Both the position numbers and the translations under genes were made by a program. The notes beneath the pieces are model-generated. The model was not told where the DNA came from, did no database searches, and was given only the letters and a program-made list of their open reading frames with translations. A DNA stretch of 62,725 nucleotides from Clostridia bacterium (GTDB lineage: Bacteria; Bacillota; Clostridia; TANB77; CAG-508): assembly GCA_017437145.1 (NCBI GenBank), contig JAFSBT010000007.1, positions 1 through 62,725 on the forward strand. Reading direction: 5' to 3'. Each line of letters starts with the position of its first letter. Position 1 is the first letter of the stretch. Below are positions 8,059 through 17,221 of this stretch, one piece after another.

Positions 8059-8937
8059 ATGATTACAGCACAATTAGTTAAAGAATTAAGAGAAAAAACT
8101 GGAGCAGGAATGATGGACTGCAAAAAAGTTTTAACAGAAACAGATGGAGACATGGAAAAAGCTGCAGAATTATTAAGAGAAAGAGGAATTGCTAAAGCTG
8201 CAAAAAAATCTGATAGAATAGCAGCTGAAGGATTAGTATATTGCTACGTAACTGACGATAAAAAAGTTGGCGTTGTTATAGAAGTAAATGCTGAAACAGA
8301 CTTCGTTGCAAAAAATCAAGAATTTAAAACATTTGTTGAAGAAACAGCAAAACAAATAGCTGTAAAAAATCCTGCAGATGTAGACGCATTATTAAGCCAA
8401 CCATCAATGAATGATGAAAGCAAAACAATTCAAGATATATTAACAGACAAAATTGCTACAATTGGTGAAAACATGTCAATAAGAAGATTTGTAAGATATG
8501 AAAGCACAGGAATTGTTGGAAGTTATATCCATGGAGATGGAAAAATCGGTGTATTAGTTGATTGTCCTACAGGTTCTGAAGATGTTGCTAGAGATGTTTG
8601 TATGCAAATAGCAGCTGCAAGACCTGAATACTTAGATAGAAATTCTGTTCCAGCAGATGTAGTTGCTCATGAAATGGAAATTTTAAAAGCACAAGCTATG
8701 AATGAAGGAAAACCAGAGGCTATAGCTGAAAAAATGGTACAAGGAAGAATTGGAAAATTTTATTCAGAAATATGTCTATTAGAACAACCATTTGTTAAAG
8801 ATCCAGATATGAAAATAGAAAAATACTTAGAAAGCAAAGATACTCAAATTATTAAATTCGCTAGATTTGAAAAAGGTGAAGGATTACAAAAAAGAGAAGA
8901 AAACTTTGCTGAAGAAGTTGCAAAACAAATAAAATAA
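8059..8937 (+). CDS. tsf: Elongation factor Ts
   Basis: 292 aa, normal length. N-terminal UBA-like segment with VKELREKTGAGMMDCKKVL (the signature that contacts EF-Tu) and the second signature EVNAETDFVAKNQEF. Promotes GDP release from EF-Tu in the cytoplasm. Second gene of the rpsB operon, with an AGGAG site upstream and a strong terminator right after. Confidence 0.98.
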   Translation: MITAQLVKELREKTGAGMMDCKKVLTETDGDMEKAAELLRERGIAKAAKKSDRIAAEGLVYCYVTDDKKVGVVIEVNAETDFVAKNQEFKTFVEETAKQIAVKNPADVDALLSQPSMNDESKTIQDILTDKIATIGENMSIRRFVRYESTGIVGSYIHGDGKIGVLVDCPTGSEDVARDVCMQIAAARPEYLDRNSVPADVVAHEMEILKAQAMNEGKPEAIAEKMVQGRIGKFYSEICLLEQPFVKDPDMKIEKYLESKDTQIIKFARFEKGEGLQKREENFAEEVAKQIK

Positions 8938-8947
8938 AACAAACAAA

Positions 8948-8980
8948 AAGACCTTGCGTATCGCAAGGCCTTTTTGTTTG
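8948..8980. terminator. Bidirectional terminator between tsf and a minus-strand small gene
   Basis: CCTTGCG / CGCAAGG stem with a three-base loop, flanked by A-run on the left and T-run on the right, so it can stop both the tsf transcript and the leftward transcript of the 32-aa gene. Confidence 0.88.
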
Positions 8981-9043
8981 TTTGAACATCAGATTGAATC
9001 TAATGCTGACGCTGTTACTGTATAACTGTGGTAGTTGCTGGAA

Positions 9044-9142
9044 TCATCCAGGAAGAATGCCACATTCGCCAAGAATGATGGTGATTACAACCAAAACGAT
9101 TGCCAGAACAAGAAGCTTCAGTCGATTCTTGAGCAACTTCAT
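9044..9142 (-). CDS. 32-aa hydrophobic peptide
   Basis: ATG at 9142 on the minus strand sits 8 bases after AGGGAGG and has a promoter further upstream (TTTACT-17-TATACT). The peptide is a basic N-terminus (MKLLKNRLK), one continuous hydrophobic helix of about 16 residues, and a short tail with one Cys (LGECGILPG). Codons are rich in CTG, CTC, ATC and GGC, unlike all neighbours. Convergent with tsf and sharing its terminator. It may be a small membrane peptide or a toxin-type peptide; no antisense partner is obvious. A plus-strand frame over the same bases looks like its shadow. Confidence 0.6.
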   Translation of the reverse strand: MKLLKNRLKLLVLAIVLVVITIILGECGILPG

Positions 9143-9223
9143 GATAAAAACCTCCCTAATTTTTGTCGGGTTGTCACAAGTTTTGAGCGAAAAGAGATTA
9201 TAAACTGAAACAACGTGAACTTA

Positions 9224-9252
9224 AGTATAACATAGAATTTACATAAAGTAAA
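9224..9252 (-). promoter_or_regulatory. Promoter of the 32-aa peptide
   Basis: Read on the minus strand: TTTACT (9252-9247), 17-base spacer, TATACT (9229-9224). Diverges from the rpsJ promoter about 50 bases away. Confidence 0.6.
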
Positions 9253-9302
9253 GAAAAGAACGAAAATTTTAAATATAAAATGACAAAAACGTATAAAAAA
9301 GC

Positions 9303-9331
9303 TTGACATAGAATAGTAACTATTGTATAAT
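9303..9331 (+). promoter_or_regulatory. S10 operon promoter
   Basis: TTGACA (9303-9308), 17-base spacer, TATAAT (9326-9331). Perfect sigma-A consensus in front of the long ribosomal protein cluster. Confidence 0.92.
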
Positions 9332-9337
9332 GTTACC

Positions 9338-9581
9338 TGCGTGTAGATTTGCGATGAAGCGAAATGTAGCTACACAGTCCTAATAAAAGGCTGATGGAGG
9401 GAACTTTCGTGGAGTATGTCTTGGCTTAGACCGGGCGGATAAGTTTTTAGAAAAGCACTTATCCTAAGAGTAAAATCTTAGGTTTTATATTGGTTAAAAA
9501 AGAAACACCAGGGTGCGTTAAAACTTTCCTAAGGCAAAAAGTGGAATAACCACATTAAAAATTTTAAGGAGGGAATTTAAC
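9338..9581 (+). promoter_or_regulatory. Structured leader of the S10 operon
   Basis: About 245 bases of untranslated leader with several stems: GTGTAG pairing with CTACAC (9341-9376 region) around a smaller ATTTGC / GCGAAAT stem, then a TAAGATTTT / AAAATCTTA pair near 9464-9484, and GTGG / CCAC near 9541-9554 before the AGGAGG. Composition is clearly less AT-rich than the genes. Ribosomal autoregulation is the obvious guess, by analogy with other S10 leaders; the ligand is not visible from sequence. Confidence 0.55.
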
Positions 9582-10031
9582 ATGGCAAACACAGAAAAGA
9601 CTACAGAGGAAACAACAAAAAAAGTAGCTAAAACTACAAAAACAGCTGAAAAGAAAACTTCAGCAAAACCTGCAGCTAAGAAAACAACAAAAACAGCAAC
9701 AGAGAAAGTTGCAAAAAATGTTGTTCAAAGCGAAAAAATTAGAATAAGATTAAAAGCTTATGATAATGTTATTTTAGATCAGTCTGCTGAAAAAATAGTA
9801 GATACTGCTAAAAGAACAGGAGCAAAAGTTTCTGGTCCTATTCCATTACCAACAAAGAAAGAAGTTATAACAGTAATACGTTCTCCACACAAACACAAAG
9901 ATTCAAGAGAACAATTTGAAATGAGAACACATAAAAGAGTTATAGAAATTCTTTATCCAACACAAACAACAATTGATAGTCTAATGAAATTAGATTTACC
10001 AGCTGGTGTTGATGTAGAAATGAAACTTTAA
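9582..10031 (+). CDS. rpsJ: Ribosomal protein uS10 with N-terminal extension
   Basis: 149 aa, against about 102 for the family. Residues 50-149 are normal S10 ([44 protein letters not shown]). Residues 1-48 are an added low-complexity tail of Thr, Lys, Ala and Glu. The start is firm because GGAGGG lies 8 bases upstream and there is no good site nearer the core. S10 sits in the 30S head and also acts in transcription antitermination with NusB. Confidence 0.96.
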   Translation: MANTEKTTEETTKKVAKTTKTAEKKTSAKPAAKKTTKTATEKVAKNVVQSEKIRIRLKAYDNVILDQSAEKIVDTAKRTGAKVSGPIPLPTKKEVITVIRSPHKHKDSREQFEMRTHKRVIEILYPTQTTIDSLMKLDLPAGVDVEMKL

Positions 10032-10102
10032 TAAAATAAAGTATAAAATTCAAAAATTAAAATGCTTGCAATACAGCACAAAAACCAAGCTGATGAACAA
10101 AA

Positions 10103-10218
10103 AATAATCAAAAACGAGTAGTGCTAGGAAGATAAGAAAATATTTACGAGACTATATATAGGTATGTCGAGGAAATATTTGCGAAATCTGACAACACAGG
10201 ACGAAGTTTTTCATTATT
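10103..10218 (+). repeat. Long covarying hairpin element, copy A
   Basis: Outer stem AATAATCAAAAAC (10103-10115) pairs with GTTTTTCATTATT (10206-10218) except for one C:C mismatch (10109 with 10212). Inside are CGAGTAGTGCTAGG on the left and GACAACACAGGACGAAG on the right, then an inner AAATATTT stem. It fills most of the 227-base gap between rpsJ and rplC. Confidence 0.85.
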
Positions 10219-10258
10219 TTTGGAAATTAGCCAATAGTTAAGGAGGAAGAAAGAAAGA

Positions 10259-10888
10259 ATGAAAAAAGCAATTTTAGGAAGAAAAGTTGGAATGACACAA
10301 ATATTTGATGAAACAGGAAAAGTTATTCCAGTTACAGTTATTGAAGCTGGTCCATGTACAGTAGTTCAAATAAAAAATGTTGATACTGATGGATATTCAG
10401 CAGTTAAATTAGGTTTTGGAGAAATTAAAGAGAAAAAATTAACAAAACCTGCAAAAGGAACATTTACAAAAGCAAATGTAACTCCAAAAAAACATTTAAG
10501 AGAATTTAGATTAGAAGAAATTTCTTATAATGTAGGAGATGAAATAAAAGCTGATATATTTGCTCAAGGTGAATCAGTAGATATTACAGGAACAACAAAA
10601 GGTAAAGGATTCCAAGGTGTTATCAAACGTCATGGACAATCTAGAGGACCTATGGGTCATGGTTCTATGTATCATAGAAGACCTGGTTCAATGGGATCAA
10701 CATCTACACCAGGAAGAGTTTTTAAAGGTAAAAAACTTCCAGGACATATGGGAATGACAACAGTTACAATCCAAAACTTAGAAATCGTAAGAGTGGATTT
10801 AGATAAAAATGTAATATTAGTAAAAGGTAGCGTTCCAGGAAATAAAGGAGCTATATTAAAAATAAAAGATTCTGTAAAAAGAAGCTAA
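10259..10888 (+). CDS. rplC: Ribosomal protein uL3
   Basis: 209 aa, normal. Starts [20 protein letters not shown]; central [15 protein letters not shown] and [15 protein letters not shown] are hallmark L3 segments that reach towards the peptidyl transferase centre. One of the first proteins in 50S assembly. AAGGAGG upstream; follows hairpin element A. Confidence 0.98.
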   Translation: MKKAILGRKVGMTQIFDETGKVIPVTVIEAGPCTVVQIKNVDTDGYSAVKLGFGEIKEKKLTKPAKGTFTKANVTPKKHLREFRLEEISYNVGDEIKADIFAQGESVDITGTTKGKGFQGVIKRHGQSRGPMGHGSMYHRRPGSMGSTSTPGRVFKGKKLPGHMGMTTVTIQNLEIVRVDLDKNVILVKGSVPGNKGAILKIKDSVKRS

Positions 10889-10926
10889 AATAAAAGAATT
10901 ATCAATTAAGAGAGGAGATAATAAAA

Positions 10927-11550
10927 ATGCCTAGTATAGACGTATATAATATAGAAGGTAAAAAGGTTAGCACAATAGATTTAAAAGAAGAAATCTTTGG
11001 AATTAAACCAAATGAAGCTGTTGTACATTCAGCATTAGTAAATTATATGGCTAATCAAAGACAAGGTACAGGAAATACAAAAACAAGAGCAGAAGTTTCT
11101 GGTGGTGGAAGAAAACCTTGGAGACAAAAAGGAACAGGTAGAGCAAGACAAGGAAGTATAAGAGCGCCACAATGGTATAAAGGTGGTATTGCTTTAGGAC
11201 CAAAACCTAGAGATTTCAGATATACAATAAATAAAAAAGAAAGAAGATTAGCAATAAAATCTGTATTAAGTTCAAAAGTAATAGAAAACAATTTAGTAGT
11301 TGTTGATAAATTAGCTTTTGATGAAATAAAAACTAAAAATATGGTAAATGCATTAACAAACTTAAAAGTAGAAGGAAAAACTTTAATCGTTTTACCAGAA
11401 AAAAATGAAAATGTACAAAAATCTGCAAGAAACATTGAAGGAGTAAAAACAAGTTTAGTTAATACAATAAATGTTTATGATTTATTAAAATACAACAAAT
11501 TAGTTGTAACAGTTGATACTGTAAAAAGTTTAGAGGAGGTGTATGCTTAA
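10927..11550 (+). CDS. rplD: Ribosomal protein uL4
   Basis: 207 aa, normal. Loop region with GGGRKPWRQKGTGRARQGS is the diagnostic L4 extension that lines the exit tunnel. Its stop abuts the rplW start (no gap), so the two are coupled; the rplW ribosome site GGAGG lies inside rplD. L4 is the feedback regulator of S10 operons in Proteobacteria; whether it acts on this leader is unknown. Confidence 0.98.
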   Translation: MPSIDVYNIEGKKVSTIDLKEEIFGIKPNEAVVHSALVNYMANQRQGTGNTKTRAEVSGGGRKPWRQKGTGRARQGSIRAPQWYKGGIALGPKPRDFRYTINKKERRLAIKSVLSSKVIENNLVVVDKLAFDEIKTKNMVNALTNLKVEGKTLIVLPEKNENVQKSARNIEGVKTSLVNTINVYDLLKYNKLVVTVDTVKSLEEVYA

Positions 11551-11898
11551 ATGAGACCAGAAGACATTATAATAAAACCTATAATAACAGAAAAAAGTAA
11601 TGATGGATTACAAAGTGGAAAATACACCTTTAAAGTAGCAAAAAGTGCTACAAAAATTCAAATTGCAAACAGTGTTGAAGCTTTATTCGGAGTAAAAGTA
11701 TTAAGTGTTAACACAATGATTGTTAAAGGAAAAGAAAAAACAGTTGGAAGAAATACAGGAAAAAGACCTGATTGGAAAAAAGCTATAGTTACTATAGATA
11801 TGAATCCAGCTGAAGAAACATATTTAACAAAAGGTGCAAAAGAAGTTAAATCTGACAAAAAATATAAAACATCTATTGACGAATTCATGGGAGCATAA
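11551..11898 (+). CDS. rplW: Ribosomal protein uL23
   Basis: 115 aa; [10 protein letters not shown] near the N-terminus and [15 protein letters not shown] follow the family. L23 sits at the tunnel exit and docks trigger factor and SRP. Somewhat longer than the common 95-100 aa, with a C-terminal tail of about 15 residues. Confidence 0.97.
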   Translation: MRPEDIIIKPIITEKSNDGLQSGKYTFKVAKSATKIQIANSVEALFGVKVLSVNTMIVKGKEKTVGRNTGKRPDWKKAIVTIDMNPAEETYLTKGAKEVKSDKKYKTSIDEFMGA

Positions 11899-11917
11899 TT
11901 GGATATAAGGAGAAAAT

Positions 11918-12082
11918 ATGATAGAAAAGTTTTTAAACAAACGAGTACAAATTGTAGGAACCGTATATTCTCGTCATTTTATTATGAAGGGCATAATGAC
12001 TGCATGTAATAATGAATTTGTAGAATTAGATAATAATGAAATAATTGCTATTAAATACATTTTTAGCGTAAAATCATTATAA
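11918..12082 (+). CDS. Small protein of 54 aa inside the S10 operon
   Basis: ATG follows ATAAGGAG with normal spacing, 19 bases after the rplW stop and in the same direction. The sequence alternates short hydrophobic strands (VQIVGTVY, FIMKGIMTAC, FVELDN, EIIAIKYIFSV) with a length and pattern like an Sm/LSm-like beta barrel; I recall similar tiny clostridial proteins filed as DUF6897 but cannot confirm it here. Position between rplW and rplB is not canonical, so it is an insertion in the operon. Real gene probable from start context and codon structure. Confidence 0.6.
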   Translation: MIEKFLNKRVQIVGTVYSRHFIMKGIMTACNNEFVELDNNEIIAIKYIFSVKSL

Positions 12083-12180
12083 AGTTTTAAAACATTATCG
12101 AGATAAAACTCGGAAAAAAAATAAATATCTGCAATGCGGAGCAGGAAAAAATCCGTAAATATTATATTTTAGAGAAGAGA

Positions 12181-12296
12181 ATTTAGCAAAAACAAGTATT
12201 GTTAGGCAAAATTTTATGAAAAAAGCGGAGTGTACGTTTGTACATGAGCATTTTTGAATAAAATTTTAACGACGCAAGACGAAGTTTTTCATAAAT
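12181..12296 (+). repeat. Long covarying hairpin element, copy B
   Basis: ATTTAGCAAAAAC (12181-12193) pairs with GTTTTTCATAAAT (12284-12296), broken by the conserved C:C (12187 with 12290) and a neighbouring G:A. Interior loops CAAGTATTGTTAGG and AACGACGCAAGACGAAG; inner stem AAAATTTTAT / ATAAAATTTT; tip GCGGAG-GTACGTTTGTAC-GAGC. Lies between the 54-aa gene and rplB. Confidence 0.85.
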
Positions 12297-12316
12297 TCGA
12301 GAAAGGAAAGATAATT

Positions 12317-13144
12317 ATGGGGATAAAACACTTTAGAGCTTATACACCATCAAGAAGAAATATGACTGTTTCTAGCTTTGATGAAATAACAAAAAAGACA
12401 CCTGAAAAATCTTTATTAGCAAAGAAAAAGAAAAATGCAGGTAGAAACTCATATGGAAGAATAACAGTTAGACATCAAGGAGGAGGAAACAGACAAAAAT
12501 ATAGAATTATTGATTTTAAACGTAAAAAAGATGATATGAAAGCTACAGTAATCGGTATAGAATATGATCCAAACCGTTCAAGTAATATAGCTTTAATCCA
12601 ATATGAAGATGGAGAAAAAGCATATATATTAGCACCTGTAGGATTAAAAGATGGAGATACAGTTGTATCAGGAAAAGATTCTGATATAAGAGTAGGAAAT
12701 TGTTTACCTATAGAAAACATACCAGTTGGTACTGTAATTCATAATATAGAATTAAATCCAGGTCAAGGTGGAAAAATGGTTAGAACAGCTGGAGGAGAAG
12801 CTCAACTTATGGCTAAAGAAGGAAAATATGCACACGTTAGACTTCCTTCAGGAGAAATGAGATTAGTTCTAGCTAGATGTAGAGCAACAATAGGAACAAT
12901 AGGAAATGCAGATCATAGCAATATAAAAATAGGTAAAGCTGGAAGAAAAAGACATATGGGTATTAGACCAACAGTTAGAGGTTCTGTTATGAACCCAGTA
13001 GATCACCCTCATGGTGGTGGTGAAGGTAGAGCACCTGTAGGACATCCAGGGCCACTTACTCCTTGGGGTAAACCAGCATTAGGATATAAGACAAGAAAGA
13101 AAAACAAAGCATCAAACAAATTTATCGTAAAGAGAAGAAAATAA
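12317..13144 (+). CDS. rplB: Ribosomal protein uL2
   Basis: 275 aa, normal. Start at ATG 12317 ([14 protein letters not shown]) because AGAAAGGAAAG precedes it; the in-frame ATG at 12254 lies within hairpin element B. C-terminal [17 protein letters not shown] carries the His implicated in peptidyl transfer. Binds 23S rRNA and the subunit interface. Confidence 0.98.
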   Translation: MGIKHFRAYTPSRRNMTVSSFDEITKKTPEKSLLAKKKKNAGRNSYGRITVRHQGGGNRQKYRIIDFKRKKDDMKATVIGIEYDPNRSSNIALIQYEDGEKAYILAPVGLKDGDTVVSGKDSDIRVGNCLPIENIPVGTVIHNIELNPGQGGKMVRTAGGEAQLMAKEGKYAHVRLPSGEMRLVLARCRATIGTIGNADHSNIKIGKAGRKRHMGIRPTVRGSVMNPVDHPHGGGEGRAPVGHPGPLTPWGKPALGYKTRKKNKASNKFIVKRRK

Positions 13145-13161
13145 GAAGGAGGAAATAAATA

Positions 13162-13440
13162 ATGTCAAGATCAAGTAAGAAAAAACCTTTTGTGCAAGAA
13201 AAACTTCTTAAAAGAATAGAAGCTATGAATGCAACAGGAGAAAAAAGTGTTCTAAAAACATGGTCAAGAGCATCTACAATATATCCACAAATGGTAGGAC
13301 ACACAATAGCAGTTCATGATGGAAGAAAACATGTTCCTATTTACATAGCTGAAGAAATGATAGGACATAAATTAGGTGAATTTGCTCCAACAAGAACATT
13401 TAAAGGTCATGCTGGAGAAAAGAAAAGTTCAGTTAAATAA
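13162..13440 (+). CDS. rpsS: Ribosomal protein uS19
   Basis: 92 aa, normal length. [15 protein letters not shown] at the start and [31 protein letters not shown] split over the middle are typical. Located in the 30S head, paired with S13 near the A site. AAGGAGG upstream, 17 bases after rplB. Confidence 0.98.
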   Translation: MSRSSKKKPFVQEKLLKRIEAMNATGEKSVLKTWSRASTIYPQMVGHTIAVHDGRKHVPIYIAEEMIGHKLGEFAPTRTFKGHAGEKKSSVK

Positions 13441-13494
13441 GAAATGAGAATAAATTTAAGTTAAAAAAGCAAATAATTGAAGGAGGTAAATACA

Positions 13495-13848
13495 ATGCCA
13501 GAAGAAACTACAACTTTAGAAGCAAAAGCAATTTTAAGATTTGCTAGAATTTCAAGTAGAAAAGTAAAAATTGTAGCAGATTTAATAAGAGGAAAAAATG
13601 TAGATGAAGCTTTAGCAATTGTAAAATTCACACCAAAAGCATCATCAATAATAATTGAAAAATTATTAAAATCAGCTATTGCAAATGCAGAAAATAATCA
13701 TGGTATGAATAGAGGTAACTTAGTAATAAGTGAAATTTATGCAACTCAAGGACCTACATTAAAAAGAATTAGACCAGCAGCAAAAGGTTCTGCAAATAGA
13801 ATTAGAAAAAGAACAAGTCATATAACTATAAAACTAAGAGAAGTTTAA
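13495..13848 (+). CDS. rplV: Ribosomal protein uL22
   Basis: 117 aa from ATG 13495, placed 7 bases after AAGGAGG; an upstream in-frame TTG (13477) has no ribosome site. The core ([20 protein letters not shown], then [18 protein letters not shown]) is classic L22, whose loop lines the exit tunnel. Confidence 0.97.
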   Translation: MPEETTTLEAKAILRFARISSRKVKIVADLIRGKNVDEALAIVKFTPKASSIIIEKLLKSAIANAENNHGMNRGNLVISEIYATQGPTLKRIRPAAKGSANRIRKRTSHITIKLREV

Positions 13849-13865
13849 AAGGAGGAAATATAAGC

Positions 13866-14528
13866 ATGGGACAAAAAATGCATCCACATGGATTAAGAGT
13901 TGGTGTAATCAAAGATTGGAATTCAAAATGGTATGCTGATTCTAAAAACTTTGGTGATTATTTAGTAGAAGACCACAAAATCCGTGAATATGTTAAGAAA
14001 AAATTATTTGTTAGTGGTATTTCAAAAGTTGAAATTGAAAGAACTGCAAAATTTGTAAAAGTTAATGTATATACTGCAAAACCTGGATTAGTAATAGGTA
14101 AAGGCGGAAATTATGCAGAAACATTAAAAAGTGAATTAGTAAAAATGATAGGAAAAGAAGTAAACTTAAATATAGTTGAAGTTAAAAATGTTGATACAGA
14201 TGCACAATTAGTTGCAGAAAACATTTGTAACCAACTAGAAAGAAGAATTTCTTTCAGAAGAGCAATGAAACAATGTATGCAAAAAGCAATGAAATCAGGT
14301 GCTTTAGGAATAAAAACTGCAGTATCTGGAAGATTAGGTGGAGCTGATATGGCTAGAACAGAATTCTATAAAGAAGGAACAATTCCACTTCAAACTTTAA
14401 GAGCAGATATTGATTATGGATTCTATGAAGCAAATACAACTTATGGAAAAATAGGTGTAAAAGTTTGGATTTATAAAGGAGAGATTCTTCCTACTAAAAA
14501 TATTAAAACAGAAGGAGGAGAAGAATAA
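13866..14528 (+). CDS. rpsC: Ribosomal protein uS3
   Basis: 220 aa, normal. Starts [18 protein letters not shown]. The KH domain with [12 protein letters not shown], which binds rRNA, and [12 protein letters not shown] are visible. Forms part of the mRNA entry channel. The TAA stop overlaps the next ATG by one base (TAATG), coupling it to rplP. Confidence 0.98.
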   Translation: MGQKMHPHGLRVGVIKDWNSKWYADSKNFGDYLVEDHKIREYVKKKLFVSGISKVEIERTAKFVKVNVYTAKPGLVIGKGGNYAETLKSELVKMIGKEVNLNIVEVKNVDTDAQLVAENICNQLERRISFRRAMKQCMQKAMKSGALGIKTAVSGRLGGADMARTEFYKEGTIPLQTLRADIDYGFYEANTTYGKIGVKVWIYKGEILPTKNIKTEGGEE

Positions 14529-14953
14529 TGCCAGTAATGCCAAAAAGAACAAAATACAGAAAAATGCAAAAAGGTAGAAATAGAGGAAAAGCTACAAGAG
14601 GTAATGTGGTAAATGAAGGAGAATACGGACTTCAAGCTATAGAAGCAGGATTAGTTACTGCAAATCAAATTGAATCTGCTCGTATAGCTATGACACGTTA
14701 TATAAAAAGAGGTGGAAAAGTTTGGATAAAACTATTCCCAAATAAACCAATTAGTAAAAAACCAGCCGAAACTCGTATGGGTAAAGGTAAAGGTGCTACA
14801 GAATATTGGGTAGCAGTTGTTAAACCAGGAAGAGTTATGTTTGAAATAGCTGGAGTTCCAGAAGAAACAGCTAGAGAAGCATTAAGATTAGCTTCACATA
14901 AATTACCTGTAAAAACAAAATTTTTAGCAAGAGATAATAAGGTGGTGGAATAG
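14528..14953 (+). CDS. rplP: Ribosomal protein uL16
   Basis: 141 aa. [17 protein letters not shown] and [22 protein letters not shown] are diagnostic. L16 organises the A-site side of the 50S. The GGAGGAG at the end of rpsC serves as its ribosome site; rpmC begins directly after its stop. Confidence 0.98.
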   Translation: MPVMPKRTKYRKMQKGRNRGKATRGNVVNEGEYGLQAIEAGLVTANQIESARIAMTRYIKRGGKVWIKLFPNKPISKKPAETRMGKGKGATEYWVAVVKPGRVMFEIAGVPEETAREALRLASHKLPVKTKFLARDNKVVE

Positions 14954-15157
14954 ATGAAGATAAGTAAAATAAGAGAGATGTCTTCACCAGACTTAGAAAA
15001 AGAATTAGGCGAATTAAAAACAGAATTATTTAAATTAAGATTTAGCCTAGCAGCTCATGGATTAGAAAATCCAATGAAAATAAAAGAAGTGAAGAAAGAT
15101 ATAGCAAGAATTAATACAGTTCTTAGACAAAGAGAACTAGAAGAAGCAAAAAAATAG
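14954..15157 (+). CDS. rpmC: Ribosomal protein uL29
   Basis: 67 aa. Two-helix hairpin with the L29 pattern [20 protein letters not shown] and [13 protein letters not shown]. Lies at the tunnel exit beside L23. No gap to rplP; the GGTGG inside rplP acts as its ribosome site. Confidence 0.97.
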   Translation: MKISKIREMSSPDLEKELGELKTELFKLRFSLAAHGLENPMKIKEVKKDIARINTVLRQRELEEAKK

Positions 15158-15199
15158 TTGAAAAATTTGCTACCAAATTTTAAGGAGGAAAAGAAAACC

Positions 15200-15463
15200 A
15201 TGGAAGAAAGAAATCTTCGTAAAGTTATGATTGGTACAGTTACATCTAATAAAATGGATAAAACAATAGTTGTATCAGTTAAAACAAATGTAAAACATCC
15301 AATATATGGTAAAATCGTAAAGAAAACATATAAACTAAAAGCACATGATGAAAATAACGAATGCCAAATTGGTGATAAAGTAAAAGTAATGGAAACTAGA
15401 CCACTTTCAAGAGATAAAAGATGGAGATTAGTTGAAATTGTTGAAAAGGCAGATATAAAATAA
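15200..15463 (+). CDS. rpsQ: Ribosomal protein uS17
   Basis: 87 aa from ATG 15200, preceded by AAGGAGG; an in-frame TTG at 15158 immediately follows rpmC but lacks a site. The OB-fold core with [16 protein letters not shown] and [22 protein letters not shown] is standard. Early 30S body assembly protein. Confidence 0.97.
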   Translation: MEERNLRKVMIGTVTSNKMDKTIVVSVKTNVKHPIYGKIVKKTYKLKAHDENNECQIGDKVKVMETRPLSRDKRWRLVEIVEKADIK

Positions 15464-15507
15464 AAAAATTCAGCCTATAAAATATAGGTAAAAGTAATAT
15501 TCGCTAG

Positions 15508-15581
15508 TAAAAAATGAATAGTGAATAGTGAATAGTGAATAGTACAAAATTTGCTGTTCGCAAATTTCGAATAAGGAGGAA
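15508..15581 (+). repeat. Tandem GTGAATA units followed by hairpin and ribosome site
   Basis: About four GAATAGT units (15513-15543), then TACAAAATTTGC-tgttc-GCAAATTTCGAATAAGGAGG. The AAATTTGC / GCAAATTT stem is placed right before the rplN ribosome site. Related segments precede clpP and upp. Confidence 0.75.
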
Positions 15582-15589
15582 AACTAAAA

Positions 15590-15958
15590 ATGATACAACA
15601 ACAATCAAGATTAAAAGTTGCAGATAATACTGGAGCAAAAGAACTTATGTGTATCAGATGTTTAGGTGGTTCACATAGAAAATTTGCAGGTGTTGGAGAT
15701 GTTATTATTGCATCTGTAAAAAGTGCAATACCAAATGGAGTTGTAAAAAAAGGTGATGTAGTTAAAGCTGTTATAGTAAGAACTAAGAAACCAATTGGTA
15801 GACCAGATGGTTCTTATGTTAGATTTGATGAAAATGCAGCTGTTATAATACGTGATGATGGAAATCCAAAAGGAACACGTATATTTGGACCTATAGCAAG
15901 AGAATTGAGAGATAAGGATTATATGAAGATACTTTCTCTAGCCCCAGAGGTACTATAA
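15590..15958 (+). CDS. rplN: Ribosomal protein uL14
   Basis: 122 aa, normal. [18 protein letters not shown] and [17 protein letters not shown] are diagnostic. Forms an inter-subunit bridge and binds RsfS. The gap before it (126 bases) holds the GAATAGT repeat and hairpin; the gap after it holds element C. Confidence 0.98.
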   Translation: MIQQQSRLKVADNTGAKELMCIRCLGGSHRKFAGVGDVIIASVKSAIPNGVVKKGDVVKAVIVRTKKPIGRPDGSYVRFDENAAVIIRDDGNPKGTRIFGPIARELRDKDYMKILSLAPEVL

Positions 15959-15962
15959 TTAA

Positions 15963-16082
15963 AACAAATGAAAATCAGTATCCTGCACATTTTCATCACT
16001 TACAAAAATGCTCAACGTACCTATGTACGCCTCCGCTTTTTGTAAATTCTGAAAATGCACATTATACTAATTTTGATTTGTT
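15963..16082 (-). repeat. Long covarying hairpin element, copy C
   Basis: AACAAATGAAAAT (15963-15975) pairs with ATTTTGATTTGTT (16070-16082), with one G:G (C:C on the minus strand) at 15970/16075. On the minus strand it shows the ATCAAAA start, GTGCAGGATACTG right loop and TTTTCATT end. Its inner tip GCGGAGGCGTACATAGGTAC matches copy B. Lies between rplN and rplX, opposite in orientation to A and B. Confidence 0.85.
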
Positions 16083-16120
16083 TAGCTAATAAAATCATAA
16101 GAAGGAGGGAAAACCTTAAA

Positions 16121-16429
16121 ATGAAAATTAAAAAAGGTGATACAGTTGAAGTTTTATCTGGAAACGATAAAGGTAAAAAAGGTGAAGTTTTAGAAACAAT
16201 GCCAAAAACAGATAAAATAATTGTAAAAGGTATAAATTTAAGAAAAAAACATGTTAAACCAAGAAAACAAGGTGACGAAGGTGGAATCATTGAAGTTGAA
16301 TGTAGTATACCAAGTTGCAAAGTAAATGTAGTATGCCCAAAATGTAATGCTGCTACAAAAACAAAAATCGAAGTTGAAAAAGATGGAAAAGTTCGTGTTT
16401 GTAAAAAATGTGGAGCTAAAATAAAATAA
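16121..16429 (+). CDS. rplX: Ribosomal protein uL24
   Basis: 102 aa from ATG 16121, 12 bases after GAAGGAGGG; earlier in-frame starts fall in hairpin element C. KOW-type core KKGDTVEVLSGNDKGKKGEV, and a C-terminal CPKC..CKKC zinc-ribbon-like pair. Initiates 50S assembly. Confidence 0.97.
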   Translation: MKIKKGDTVEVLSGNDKGKKGEVLETMPKTDKIIVKGINLRKKHVKPRKQGDEGGIIEVECSIPSCKVNVVCPKCNAATKTKIEVEKDGKVRVCKKCGAKIK

Positions 16430-16453
16430 TAGAGAGGAGGACTAAAACTAGTT

Positions 16454-16993
16454 ATGGAAACATTACAAGAACAATATAAAAAAGAAGTTATACCTGCATT
16501 AATGAAAAAATTTGAATATAAATCAGTTATGCAAGTGCCAAAACTAGAAAAAATAGTTATAAATATAGGATTAGGAGATATTAAAGATAATCCAAAATCA
16601 TTAGATAATGCAATAAATGATTTAACACTTATAACAGGTCAAAAACCAGTTATAACAAAAGCAAGAAAATCAATTGCTGCATTTAAATTAAGAGAAGGTT
16701 CTAACGTTGGATGTAAAGTTACATTAAGAGCAAATAAAATGTATGATTTTGCTAATAAATTATTTAACTTAGCACTTCCTAGAGTTAGAGATTTCAGAGG
16801 AGTTTCAAAAAACTCATTTGATGGACATGGAAATTATTCATTAGGAATTAAAGAACAATTAATATTCCCAGAAATCGAATATGATAAAATTGATAAATTA
16901 AGAGGAATGGATATTATATTTGTTACTACAGCAAATTCAGATGAAGAAGCAAAAGAATTGTTGACATTATTGGGAATGCCTTTTAGAGTATAA
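16454..16993 (+). CDS. rplE: Ribosomal protein uL5
   Basis: 179 aa, normal. [28 protein letters not shown] and [20 protein letters not shown] are L5 signatures. Binds 5S rRNA in the central protuberance. GAGAGGAGG upstream. Confidence 0.98.
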   Translation: METLQEQYKKEVIPALMKKFEYKSVMQVPKLEKIVINIGLGDIKDNPKSLDNAINDLTLITGQKPVITKARKSIAAFKLREGSNVGCKVTLRANKMYDFANKLFNLALPRVRDFRGVSKNSFDGHGNYSLGIKEQLIFPEIEYDKIDKLRGMDIIFVTTANSDEEAKELLTLLGMPFRV

Positions 16994-17030
16994 TCTGAAT
17001 AAAAATGAATAAAAAGGAGGAAACAAATTC

Positions 17031-17216
17031 ATGGCTAAAAAAGCAATGGTTGTTAAACAACAAAAAGAGCAAAAATATAAGACTAGAGAATATAATAGAT
17101 GTAAACTTTGTGGAAGACCACATGGATATATAAGAAAATTTGGAATTTGCCGTATTTGCTTTAGAGAATTAGCTCATAAAGGTGAAATACCAGGAGTAAA
17201 AAAAGCAAGCTGGTAA
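17031..17216 (+). CDS. rpsZ: Ribosomal protein uS14, zinc type
   Basis: 61 aa, with [20 protein letters not shown] providing the four zinc-binding cysteines of the short type-Z S14. 30S head protein. AAGGAGG upstream, 37 bases after rplE. Confidence 0.97.
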   Translation: MAKKAMVVKQQKEQKYKTREYNRCKLCGRPHGYIRKFGICRICFRELAHKGEIPGVKKASW

Positions 17217-17221
17217 TAAAC

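Noticed and set aside
7815..8153. Minus-strand frame across the rpsB-tsf junction
   Set aside because: Leu-rich shadow of Glu/Ala codons on the plus strand, without start signals.
8982..9203. 73-codon plus-strand frame after tsf
   Set aside because: No ribosome site, odd composition, and it lies antisense to a better small gene (9044-9142) that has a Shine-Dalgarno and promoter.
15508..15545. Tandem GAATAGT units as a CRISPR array
   Set aside because: The units are contiguous with no spacers, only about four copies, and no cas genes are present.
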